A DNA stretch of 6,380 nucleotides from Gammaproteobacteria bacterium UBA3532 (GTDB taxonomy: Bacteria; Pseudomonadota; Gammaproteobacteria; Enterobacterales; UBA3532). Numbering within the stretch: the stretch's first letter is position 1; every line of letters begins with the position of its first letter. The notes beneath the pieces are model-generated. The model was given only the letters and a program-made list of their open reading frames with translations. It was not told the origin of the DNA and did no database searches. Shown here one piece after another: positions 1 to 5,585 of this stretch. The translations under genes and the position numbers were made by a program. The DNA is taken from assembly GCA_002376965.1 (NCBI GenBank), contig DFOV01000433.1:1-6380 (forward strand), read 5' to 3'.

Positions 1-1296
1 TATCAGTGGCGTTAATGCTCTGAAGTCCTCCAATTTCATCCGAGACAGCCAGTTTGGTTCGTTAAGCACTTGCTGGATCATCAAGGTATTCACGTACACC
101 AAAGAGATCTGCAATAAATGCAGTGCCAGTACCGATAACTCCTGATCCTCCAGCCGGTTGGTAGCGACTTCGCCGCCTTTGCCGTAAAAGATGAAAGAAT
201 TTGCACTGTTCCAGTTTTCGACAACATTCAGCCCTTCATGGATTTCCTGGCGAAGTTCTTCAGAGCCAATGTATCGGCATAGAAAGATGGTTTTGATCAC
301 TTTGCCCAGTTCGGCAAGTGCCTTGTACGTGGGATGCTGGACGTTATTTCGAGTGAAACGGCGCAGTATGGCTTCTGGATCGGCGGTTCCCTGCTTGAGC
401 GCGGTTGCATATTTGATCATCTCATCGTATTGCTGGATGATCAGCTCCCAGTTGATGGGGCGTGTCAGTATTGGTTCCAGATTCGGGTAATCACCGGGTT
501 TGTCGTCACCTGGGCGATAGAGTTTTTGGCTGGCAATGGCCTTGAGGCGCGGCAATAAGTCGAATCCCAGCAAGTGCGCGAAGGCAAAAGCGACCTCACT
601 TTGACCATGACTATCAACGTATTGACGATCAATCTCCATGTCCGTGCAGTGACGCAAAACACCCTCGATCATAGCGGCCACTTCCGAGGAGGGGCAACGT
701 TTGAGCTGGGAGTATATGCAGGTCGATTTCTTTTCCACATGCCAGTAGATCATGACGCCACGGCCACCATAGCGAATGTGCCATTCGGTCATCAGGTTTT
801 GATCCCAGGAGCCAAACTTCTTGGAATCCGATGCACAAGATGTTGTGCCTTCGCCCCATATCGAGGGATTGCGGGCAGTAAAAATCGCATTGGCAACCTG
901 CCCAATGGCGTTGCGCAGTGCGGCCTTGTGAATAAAGCGGCGACGCACATTGAGCAGTTCTTTATAGCTGATCCCATGACGGCTGCCGCTGACCCTCTTC
1001 AATCCAGTGTTGGTGCCCATGCCGTAGAGGCAAAGCAATATCCGCTGCTGCAAGCTTTGACGATCCAGATTTTCCCGGTCGGCCACGGTCTTGAAATGGT
1101 CGCTGAACCCGATCCGCAGATCGGCTTCCTTCAGCACATCGAGCAAGCTGGTCATGGGCCATCGACCGGTAATTTCACGCTTCAGATAAGCCAGGTTCAT
1201 TGGCTCCTCTTGCGGGGTGAGCGGTGTAATGGATATCCGGTTTTTACCCTGGGATAAGATCCGCACCTTGCTGTTTTTCGGCATCTCCCGATTGAG
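1..1296 (-). pseudogene. tnpA: Tn3-family transposase TnpA, catalytic C-terminal part (after in-frame stop; runs off left edge)
   Basis: This is the continuation of the tnpA frame after the TGA at 1297-1299: 432 codons (codons 518-949 counted from the ATG at 2847) without another stop. It corresponds to the DDE_Tnp_Tn3 catalytic domain, which cuts and joins transposon ends. Recognisable blocks in order are [120 protein letters not shown] and [20 protein letters not shown]. By position the DDE triad should be D674, D745 and E877, and all three are present. Family members are about 990-1000 residues long, so roughly 40-50 residues lie beyond the edge. The protein could only be made by readthrough of the TGA or by internal restart. 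The ATG at 1200-1198 has a purine-rich GAGGAG just 3 bases upstream and would give a free catalytic fragment. I treat it as the broken second half of tnpA. Confidence 0.88.
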
Positions 1297-1299
1297 TCA
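1297..1299 (-). other. in-frame TGA stop interrupting tnpA (codon 517)
   Basis: The codon between GAA (E516) and CTC (L518) on the minus strand reads TGA. Frame and homology continue on both sides: EMSSALE before it and [13 protein letters not shown] after it are both family-like. A single base substitution is therefore the simplest cause. The position lies in the variable linker between the N-terminal part and the catalytic domain. Confidence 0.9.
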
Positions 1300-2847
1300 T
1301 TCCAAGGCTGAACTCATTTCGCTGCGCAGTTGTTCAACGAAGGCCGTTGCGTCGGTCGTCTGGCCGAGATCCTGATAATAGTTTTCGCGGTTGGCGTCGA
1401 AATCCAACGGAAGATCGTCATCGGGGTTGCGGTACCGGTCGGCATCCACCACCCAGATTTCCTTGCAGCGCAAGCGCTTCCGCAACGCCTGCAAGACACA
1501 GATTTCATAGTTGATCCGGTTGATACGCTTCTCGCCCTGGTTGTCCTCGATGACAATGTCACGCCATTTGGGCTGGATCACCCCGTCCACCGGAATGGTG
1601 TCATCGAGCTTGATATACCGCTGGTTACTGGTTTTATTGTGTTTCAGCCAATCCAGCGCATCCAACACCGGGCGATGCTGGGTGTTGTTGGAACAAAAGG
1701 TCAGCGCCTCCAGGATTTTGGGTAACATTCGCCGGTAATGGTTGCTATAGGATGAACGGAGGATCTTATGAACTTGCTGCTGGTAGGCAGGGCCTGATGA
1801 CTTGTACTCTTTGAGCAGGCTTTTCAGCGTGTCTTCTCCGGCAACGGGGTACACCACTTCTTTCACCAGGCCATAGGGATTGTCCAGTGCCGCTTCCGCT
1901 ATCCGAAATAAGAGTGTCGTCTTACCGTGCACCTTCTGAAAATCACTGAGCAGGGTTTTAACCAGTTTGCGTTCGGCGCGAACCGATAGCCGGTGGACGA
2001 TTTGAATAAACAGCTCAATCAAACCGTCAATGATTTCCCGTTGCCGACAATACAGGAAGATTGCGTAAAGCCCGTAACGAATGATTTCAGGATGTTGCCT
2101 CACTTCCCAGGCGCTCTCGCTGTTGACGCGCTGTCGGTACCGTTGCAGCACTTTGGCATTGAAAGCGGCGAAGGTTTCAACGGGCAGGTGCAGCGAGCGA
2201 ATGAAGGACAGCTTTTTAACTTCCTTCAGCACACTGTCCAACCCCACGCGCCCCGGATCGGCTTTGATATCACTGAAGTTCACCACGCCTTCAACGGCAT
2301 CCAGGGATTGATCTATTAACATCTTGCTCTCTGTCGACAAGCAATTGGCAAAGTGCTCATACAGATTAAGTTCATACTGTTGGTAGGCTGAGCGCACCAG
2401 GCGATCAAGCTCTTTGCCTGCCGGACATTCCACCTGGTGTTTTTGAAACCACTCGAAAGCGGATTCGATGGCCTCATCAATATCCGCTCCATGCGGATAG
2501 AGGTTGTCGATGAGCCAGTCTGAAAAGGCATTCTTGTCAGCCGCAGACACACGCCGGATACCCATGAATTCGAGAATTTCCTTCCGGTGCCGCGTACCGG
2601 TGCGTCCCAACCAATCGTACTCAAGGATCTGATCCGCGGTGATTTCCAACTGGTCAGCCAGGTAATGCAGGGGCGTCTCGGGAATGTCGTTGCTTGCGAG
2701 GGGAAAACGCCCTGTGTTCTGGTAGTACTTGAGTTGCGCAACAAACGCCAGGTGATTCCTAGCCGGTTTGGTTTTAAGCAACTTAGTTTCTTCGAACTTT
2801 AAGCTCCAGTGCTCCGCCAATTCATCGAGATCCCAAATTCGCTTCAT
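1297..2847 (-). CDS. tnpA: Tn3-family transposase TnpA, N-terminal part (ends at premature TGA)
   Basis: The open frame encodes 516 residues that match the N-terminal half of Tn3-family transposases. These proteins bind the terminal inverted repeats and carry out replicative transposition. Residues 1 to about 170 (starting MKRIWDLDELAEHW, with the later block EYDWLGRTGTRHRKEILEF) resemble the DUF4158 DNA-binding domain. The rest is the helical linker leading to the catalytic domain. The ORF stops with TGA after SEMSSALE, close to the start of the catalytic domain, whereas normal family members run to about 1000 residues. The next codons continue the family sequence in the same frame, so this is a nonsense change and not a frameshift. 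The ATG overlaps the tnpR stop (ATGA, 2847-2844), which suggests translational coupling. A purine run about 10 bases upstream may serve as ribosome binding site. As it stands the product could bind ends but would lack catalysis. Confidence 0.9.
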   Translation of the reverse strand: MKRIWDLDELAEHWSLKFEETKLLKTKPARNHLAFVAQLKYYQNTGRFPLASNDIPETPLHYLADQLEITADQILEYDWLGRTGTRHRKEILEFMGIRRVSAADKNAFSDWLIDNLYPHGADIDEAIESAFEWFQKHQVECPAGKELDRLVRSAYQQYELNLYEHFANCLSTESKMLIDQSLDAVEGVVNFSDIKADPGRVGLDSVLKEVKKLSFIRSLHLPVETFAAFNAKVLQRYRQRVNSESAWEVRQHPEIIRYGLYAIFLYCRQREIIDGLIELFIQIVHRLSVRAERKLVKTLLSDFQKVHGKTTLLFRIAEAALDNPYGLVKEVVYPVAGEDTLKSLLKEYKSSGPAYQQQVHKILRSSYSNHYRRMLPKILEALTFCSNNTQHRPVLDALDWLKHNKTSNQRYIKLDDTIPVDGVIQPKWRDIVIEDNQGEKRINRINYEICVLQALRKRLRCKEIWVVDADRYRNPDDDLPLDFDANRENYYQDLGQTTDATAFVEQLRSEMSSALE

Positions 2848-3422
2848 TGGGCATTACTCTCTTTGTTATTGTCGGACTTTAAATAGCGGTAAAAGGTGGA
2901 ACGGGAAATGTCCAACGTCTTGCAAATGTCGTCAATTGAGTAGTTGGGGTCAGCGTGCATCTGCTTGAGCAGCGTAACATTTTTGGGCTGGCTCAATGAC
3001 TTGGGGCGGCCACCTTTCTTGCCACGGGCGCGTGCCGCTTCCAACCCGGCATTCGTGCGCTCCCGGATCAGATCACGCTCAAATTCAGCCAAGGCGCTGA
3101 AAATATGAAACACCAGTTTGCCACCGCTGGTTTGCGTGTCGATGGCCTCCTGGAGGCTGCGAAAGCCAATGCCTTTTTCCTTGAGAGCGTTAATGGACTC
3201 AATCAGGTGCTGGATGGATCGGCCCAGGCGATCCAGCTTCCAGACCACCAAAGCATCCCCTTCCCGCAGAACCATTTCGGCATCTTTGAGACCGGGCCGC
3301 GCCGCCTTAGCACCACTGGCGACATCTGTGAAGATTTTGTCACAACCGGCTTCTTTGAGTGCCTTGATTTGCAGATCCAGGCTTTGAGATGGGGTTGAGA
3401 CGCGGGCATAGCCAACTAACAC
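2844..3422 (-). CDS. tnpR: Tn3-family serine resolvase TnpR
   Basis: The 192-residue protein is a small serine recombinase of the resolvase/invertase family, which resolves transposition cointegrates by recombining two res sites. It starts MLVGYARVST, placing the nucleophile at S9 with R7 beside it. The active-site motif LDRLGRS is at residues 63-69 (R65, R68), followed by the family block SALAEFERDLIRERT at 109-123. A basic linker ARGKKGGRPK at 132-141 leads into a C-terminal helix-turn-helix at about 161-181 (YSIDDICKTLDISRSTFYRY). Length and domain order are normal and nothing looks broken. The start is a GTG at 3422-3420 with a good AGGAG seven bases upstream (3434-3430), and the initial residues match the family N-terminus exactly. 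The stop overlaps the tnpA start by 4 bases, so the two genes are probably co-transcribed. The promoter must lie within the res region, where the resolvase would bind and repress itself, as is known for this family. Confidence 0.95.
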   Translation of the reverse strand: MLVGYARVSTPSQSLDLQIKALKEAGCDKIFTDVASGAKAARPGLKDAEMVLREGDALVVWKLDRLGRSIQHLIESINALKEKGIGFRSLQEAIDTQTSGGKLVFHIFSALAEFERDLIRERTNAGLEAARARGKKGGRPKSLSQPKNVTLLKQMHADPNYSIDDICKTLDISRSTFYRYLKSDNNKESNAQ

Positions 3423-3429
3423 GAAATCG

Positions 3430-3434
3430 CTCCT
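3430..3434 (-). promoter_or_regulatory. ribosome binding site of tnpR (supports GTG start)
   Basis: AGGAG on the minus strand, seven bases before the GTG at 3422-3420. It decides the start in favour of this GTG. Confidence 0.75.
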
Positions 3435-3440
3435 GAAAAT

Positions 3441-3595
3441 GTGCCATAATCCGTTCTAACGGTGGAATATTGACACTTTGTTTTTGAGATGTGTATTGGA
3501 ACACAAAAACTGCCAATTTCACAGGAAAATCGACAAAGTCCCCGTCCGTTCCAAAAACGTTCGTATTTGACACAAAATCTATGCTATCATGAGCA
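3441..3595. promoter_or_regulatory. res: res resolution site and divergent promoter region between tnpR and brnT
   Basis: The 217 bases between the divergent tnpR and brnT genes carry repeated dyads in the expected place for res. At 3441-3475 arms ATAATCC and GGAATAT-TGACA flank the short palindrome CCGTT-ct-AACGG (3451-3462). At 3491-3522 arms GTGTATTGG and CCAATTTCAC form a second dyad. The block at 3546-3573 repeats the 3451-3476 block in the same orientation: both begin CCGTTC and end in TTGACAC. The minus-strand half-site TGTCAA(T/A)AT resembles the TGTC-start half-sites of Tn3 res. Subsite borders and the crossover dinucleotide cannot be fixed by eye. Both TTGACA hexamers (3470-3475, 3567-3572) could also act as plus-strand -35 boxes for the operon, but no well-spaced -10 box follows: TATTGG lies 18 bases after the first and TATCAT 12 bases after the second. 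Confidence 0.6.
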
Positions 3596-3626
3596 CCACC
3601 AAAAGATTATATTTTGACCAAAACTT

Positions 3627-3633
3627 GGGGAAG
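3627..3633 (+). promoter_or_regulatory. ribosome binding site of the brnT-like gene
   Basis: GGGGAAG lies six bases before the ATG at 3640 and supports that start. Confidence 0.6.
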
Positions 3634-3639
3634 TAGCGG

Positions 3640-3927
3640 ATGCGCTATGAGTGGGATGACGAAAAAGACAAAGAGAACCGACGTAAACACAAGATGTCAC
3701 TGAGTGCGGGTATATCCGTATTCGATGACCCTTACCGAATCGAAGCCTATGATGGTAGAGAGGCTTACGGGGAAGATCGGTACGTTACCATTGGCATGGA
3801 TAAAGAGCTAGATACACTTTATGTATGTTACACAATGAGAAGTAGCGAAAGCTCAACCAGACTGATTTCGGTGAGACGTGCTGAAAGGCACGAGCGCCGA
3901 TTGTACGAACAGCAGAAATTATGGTGA
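3640..3927 (+). CDS. brnT: BrnT-family toxin (type II toxin-antitoxin system)
   Basis: The 95-residue protein has the full BrnT pattern. It opens with MRYEWDDEKDKENRRKHKMS (WD, then N and KH), followed by SVFDDP at 26-31, an acidic GEDRYVTIG at 44-52, the beta-strand LYVCYTMR at 60-67, and the C-terminal signature RLISVRRAERHERRLYE at 74-90 (usually ISARxAxxxER). BrnT toxins have a RelE-like ribonuclease fold and inhibit translation by cleaving RNA. They are neutralised by BrnA, which is usually encoded just downstream. Length is normal and no conserved block is missing, so an active toxin is plausible. The stop overlaps a possible upstream start of the next gene (ATG 3921 inside TTATGGTGA). 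The gene points away from tnpR and starts about 45 bases beyond the res-like repeats, so resolvase binding could influence its transcription. The annotation as BrnT is firm; toxicity is inference. Confidence 0.9.
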   Translation: MRYEWDDEKDKENRRKHKMSLSAGISVFDDPYRIEAYDGREAYGEDRYVTIGMDKELDTLYVCYTMRSSESSTRLISVRRAERHERRLYEQQKLW

Positions 3928-3932
3928 TCACT

Positions 3933-4130
3933 ATGGGTAAAACAGTCACTGTAGACTATGTAAAAGGGCAAAAGCTCGACGTTTACAAAGACAAAGAAGC
4001 TCTCGACAAAATGACCGAAGAGGAGCTTCACGAGGCAGCATTGGACGATCCTGATGCACAACCGTTGTCTGAAGAACAGCTCAAGCATTTTAAGCGGGTT
4101 AATCCAAACCTCCCTAAAAAGGAAGCCTGA
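3933..4130 (+). CDS. BrnA-like short antitoxin candidate, first copy (no RHH domain)
   Basis: The 65-residue protein is acidic in its middle: MTEEELHEAALDDPDAQPLS (residues 27-46), then EEQLKHFKRVNP. This matches the N-terminal segment of BrnA-type antitoxins (typically MTDEEIxxAIAxDPDxxPL), which precedes a C-terminal ribbon-helix-helix domain. Here the protein ends about where that domain would begin, so only the presumed partner-binding region is present. I chose ATG 3933 because the product then aligns end to end, without gaps, with the 65-residue product of the next gene; both start MGK and share 19 identities. An upstream in-frame ATG at 3921 would add MVIT and overlap the brnT stop. 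Neither start has a strong ribosome binding site, so coupling to brnT translation is likely. The location directly after brnT supports an antitoxin role, which remains unproven. Confidence 0.75.
   Translation: MGKTVTVDYVKGQKLDVYKDKEALDKMTEEELHEAALDDPDAQPLSEEQLKHFKRVNPNLPKKEA
4121..4125 (+). promoter_or_regulatory. ribosome binding site of the second BrnA-like gene
   Basis: GGAAG within an AAAAAGGAAG run, six bases before ATG 4132. It lies inside the end of the preceding gene, so the second copy can be initiated independently of coupling. Confidence 0.6.
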
Positions 4131-4131
4131 A

Positions 4132-4329
4132 ATGGGTAAGAAAATCGTTCGGCACCATGTACCAGGCACTCCATTGCCACGGGAGCCAGGTAACAGCTTT
4201 GTCAAGTTTATGAGCGAGGCAGAGGTTCACAAGCGTGCAGTTGAAGATTCTGACAATCCACCCATTCAGCCAAAAGACTTTCATAAGTTCAAGCGTGAGA
4301 ACCGCACCGCTGGCCTCAAGAAAAACTGA
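4132..4329 (+). CDS. BrnA-like short protein, second copy (paralogue of the preceding gene)
   Basis: The 65-residue protein has the same length as the preceding gene product and aligns with it without gaps. Shared positions include MGK at the start, V10, G12, L15, M27, E29, E31, H33, A36, D39, D41, P44 and FKR-N at 53-57. The core reads MSEAEVHKRAVEDSDNPPIQ (27-46), a BrnA-like acidic segment that is more diverged than in the first copy: DPD has become DSD and PL has become PI. The N-terminal third is basic and proline-rich (HHVPGTPLPREPG), unlike the first copy. No ribbon-helix-helix domain follows. The gene starts one base after the stop of the first copy. It could be a second antitoxin, an antitoxin for another target, or a modulator. 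The paralogy is well supported by the alignment, while the function is inferred. Confidence 0.7.
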   Translation: MGKKIVRHHVPGTPLPREPGNSFVKFMSEAEVHKRAVEDSDNPPIQPKDFHKFKRENRTAGLKKN

Positions 4330-4339
4330 CGAATAAATC

Positions 4340-4912
4340 ATGAATTTGCCGCCCGGCATATCTGTTAAAAGGCAGGGAAATGCTTACGTCATTTTTAGGA
4401 ATAGGCATGAGAGAATTGGTAGTATTGTTATCAGCGGCACTCCACTAGGTGATACCCAACTTCAACCCTACGTTGAAGAACCGCAGGACAAAAACAAACA
4501 AATTGTGGCCCTGGTGGCACAACAAATGTCTGATGCTTTACTGGTACATGTGGCTAAAAAGCCAGACTATCTAAGACGTGATGCCTTCCCTCCTAATAAT
4601 CTCCCCGCTGGAACTGAAGTCTTTGAAAACAAGGTGTTTCCTTGCTCCAAGTGCAACCAGATCGTTGCCAAGCTAGTGTTCTCCTGGGCGTCTGCATCAA
4701 TTGAAGAAATGGAAACCATAGGCAAAAAGTTCGAGCTGGAAGCTTCTGTTTCTGACTACCCGGTCTGGATTCTTGGAGCACCTGACTGTGATAAAGACGA
4801 TATAGCCAAGCATTTAACCCTTCAAATCGCACCTAAGAAGGGAAAGGTGTATTGGGAACATCCAGACGACATGAACAAGCGACTAATTGAGCTGGATGAT
4901 AACCACTGCTGA
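4340..4912 (+). CDS. hypothetical protein, last gene of the brnT operon (CxxC motif)
   Basis: The 190-residue protein starts MNLPPGISVKRQGNAYVIFR and is not one I recognise. It appears soluble, with no signal peptide and no membrane segment. Residues 1-45 look beta-rich. Residues 50-72 (KNKQIVALVAQQMSDALLVH) are probably a helix. A CSKC motif at 102-105 follows a hydrophobic strand; the only other cysteines are C150 and C190, so one metal site would need help from H158 or C150, and a redox role is equally possible. The tail is acidic (RLIELDDNHC). The start lies 10 bases after the stop of the second BrnA-like gene, with a weak ribosome binding site, so it is probably translated as part of the operon. 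The tight spacing suggests a functional link to the toxin-antitoxin genes, but it could equally be an unrelated transposon passenger. Confidence 0.75.
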   Translation: MNLPPGISVKRQGNAYVIFRNRHERIGSIVISGTPLGDTQLQPYVEEPQDKNKQIVALVAQQMSDALLVHVAKKPDYLRRDAFPPNNLPAGTEVFENKVFPCSKCNQIVAKLVFSWASASIEEMETIGKKFELEASVSDYPVWILGAPDCDKDDIAKHLTLQIAPKKGKVYWEHPDDMNKRLIELDDNHC

Positions 4913-4913
4913 A

Positions 4914-4968
4914 GGCGTTTGCGTAAAAACTTACGGTTTCGCCCTCACAAACCAACCTTAAACCGTAA
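4914..4968 (+). repeat. overlapping dyads just after the operon (possible terminator or element-end remnant)
   Basis: Two mutually exclusive stems share one arm. CGTAA (4922-4926) pairs with TTACG (4931-4935), extended by an outer GGCG/CGCC pair (4914-4917 and 4940-4943) around a symmetrical internal loop. Alternatively TTACGGTTT (4931-4939) pairs with AAACCGTAA (4960-4968), nine perfect base pairs around a 20-base loop. No T-tract follows either stem, so this is not a standard intrinsic terminator. The minus-strand endings ACCGTAAG and GGTTTAAG resemble the inner ends of Tn3-family terminal repeats (usually TAAG), but the outer GGGG start is missing. Confidence 0.45.
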
Positions 4969-4993
4969 TTCCCAGTAGAAAAATCACCTGCCA

Positions 4994-5179
4994 AAAAAAG
5001 TTGGCGGTTATCGCAGCTACCCGGTCACTACCCCTACAGAGCTGGCCGCCAACAAGCTCTGTGATTTTATCGAAAAGAATAGCATCCAGATATTGAATGT
5101 TGCGGGCCCTAGTGCCGGTGGTGAGCCAAGGGCGTATCGATATACGTATGATGCGATAAGGGCGGCATTCACGGGTTAA
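4994..5179 (+). pseudogene. C-terminal fragment of a circularly permuted YpsA/SLOG-family protein (former 'putative molybdenum carrier')
   Basis: In the plus frame ending with TAA at 5177-5179 the sequence reads KKVGGYRSYPVTTPTELAAN, continuing KLCDFIEKNSIQILNVAGPS and then AGGEPRAYRYTYDAIRAAFTG. The block IQILNVAGP followed by a helix ending at the C-terminus is the hallmark of the last 40 or so residues of PF12694-type proteins (usually LNVAGPRxSK), a Rossmann-like SLOG family that probably binds nucleotides. A stop (TAG, 4976-4978) lies upstream in the same frame and no start codon fits. The usual family length is about 150 residues or more, so this is a 5'-truncated relic. R after LNVAGP is replaced by S. 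The break near 4990 may mark insertion of the neighbouring transposon or an older deletion. Assignment rests on a short motif and is tentative. Confidence 0.5.
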
Positions 5180-5585
5180 AGTGATATTGGGTTCGCCATC
5201 AACTGTCAACATCAACTTTATGAGAGGTGGTAGCCGTTTGAGCGCATGCAGATAGATATTGCCTGGAAATCCCAGCTTAAAATAGCGCCCTAAATTTGTC
5301 ATGCATGCAGCGTTGGTATTTAGCAGCAAAACCGGTTTTGTCGTTGTATTGCTGGCAGGTTTTGTGGAACGTTTAGGGGAGGCGAATTTGGGGCGATGGC
5401 AAGAAGTTTAGTCTTTAAATCACAAGGACGTTGGAACGAAATGCCACCATGGCTGGTCGTCTAGTCCAACTATTGCCATAATTAGTAGGGAAATGCCTTA
5501 GCCAAATGACCGTGAATTTTTCTCTTACCGGCTTCGGCACATTCCCCATAAAACAAGTGATTTTCCTATGCACAGGAGAGAGTCT
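5180..5585. other. 406-base intergenic stretch without a supported gene
   Basis: No reading frame here has both a credible start signal and family-like sequence. A 36-codon hydrophobic frame at 5301-5411 has no ribosome binding site. The region contains GCATGC palindromes near 5244 and 5304, a G-rich patch at 5376-5393, and, on the minus strand from 5547 down to 5497, a sequence starting GGGG and ending CTAAG that could be a terminal repeat of a Tn3-like element. The promoter of the downstream gene must lie near its right end, but I see no convincing -35/-10 pair. Confidence 0.5.
5575..5580 (+). promoter_or_regulatory. ribosome binding site of the 77-residue protein gene
   Basis: GGAGAG, five bases before ATG 5586. 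It decides the start against the upstream ATG at 5568. Confidence 0.65.

Larger units (their letters stand above)
1..4912. mobile_element. Tn3-family transposon, partial (tnpA, tnpR, res and toxin-antitoxin-like passengers)
   Basis: The stretch contains the parts of a Tn3-family replicative transposon: a large DDE transposase, a serine resolvase and a res-like region. A divergent four-gene passenger operon begins right after res. The order res-tnpR-tnpA with both genes pointing the same way is the Tn21-type arrangement. The left end lies outside the window because tnpA is still open at base 1. The right end is not fixed: 4912 is simply the end of the last gene that fits the operon, and the true terminal repeat could lie anywhere from about 4930 to 5550. 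Because tnpA carries a nonsense codon, the copy may no longer transpose by itself, although the resolvase and res could still act. Toxin-antitoxin pairs next to res or the resolvase are known in Tn3-family elements, which supports treating the operon as part of the element. Confidence 0.8.

Noticed and set aside
574..1257. 227-codon plus-strand frame
   Set aside because: It lies antisense to the conserved catalytic half of tnpA, whose minus-strand translation matches the Tn3 family throughout; the plus-strand product resembles nothing.
1330..1725. 131-codon plus-strand frame
   Set aside because: Shadow of the tnpA N-terminal part on the opposite strand.
3340..3573. 77-codon minus-strand frame upstream of tnpR
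   Set aside because: It covers the res repeats and overlaps tnpR out of frame; the res function explains this DNA better.
3567..3590. Promoter TTGACA ... TATCAT for brnT
   Set aside because: The -35 hexamer is perfect, but the spacing to TATCAT is only 12 bases, far below the usual 17, and the hexamer is part of a res repeat; not annotated as a separate promoter.
3828..4205. 125-codon minus-strand frame
   Set aside because: Antisense to the brnT operon genes, which have ribosome binding sites and family motifs.
4958..5329. 123-codon minus-strand frame
   Set aside because: Partly antisense to the LNVAGP fragment; no ribosome binding site and no family-like motif.
5376..5400. G-quadruplex candidate (GGGGAGG ... 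GGGG ... GG)
   Set aside because: Runs are uneven and one loop is long; nothing else supports a function.
5301..5411. 36-codon plus-strand frame with a hydrophobic segment (TGFVVVLLAGF)
   Set aside because: No ribosome binding site, no recognisable homology, and such short frames are expected by chance.
4913..5585. Integron attC site flanking the small genes
   Set aside because: I looked for paired RYYYAAC/GTTRRRY core sites with an intervening dyad and found none here or in 5820-5957.
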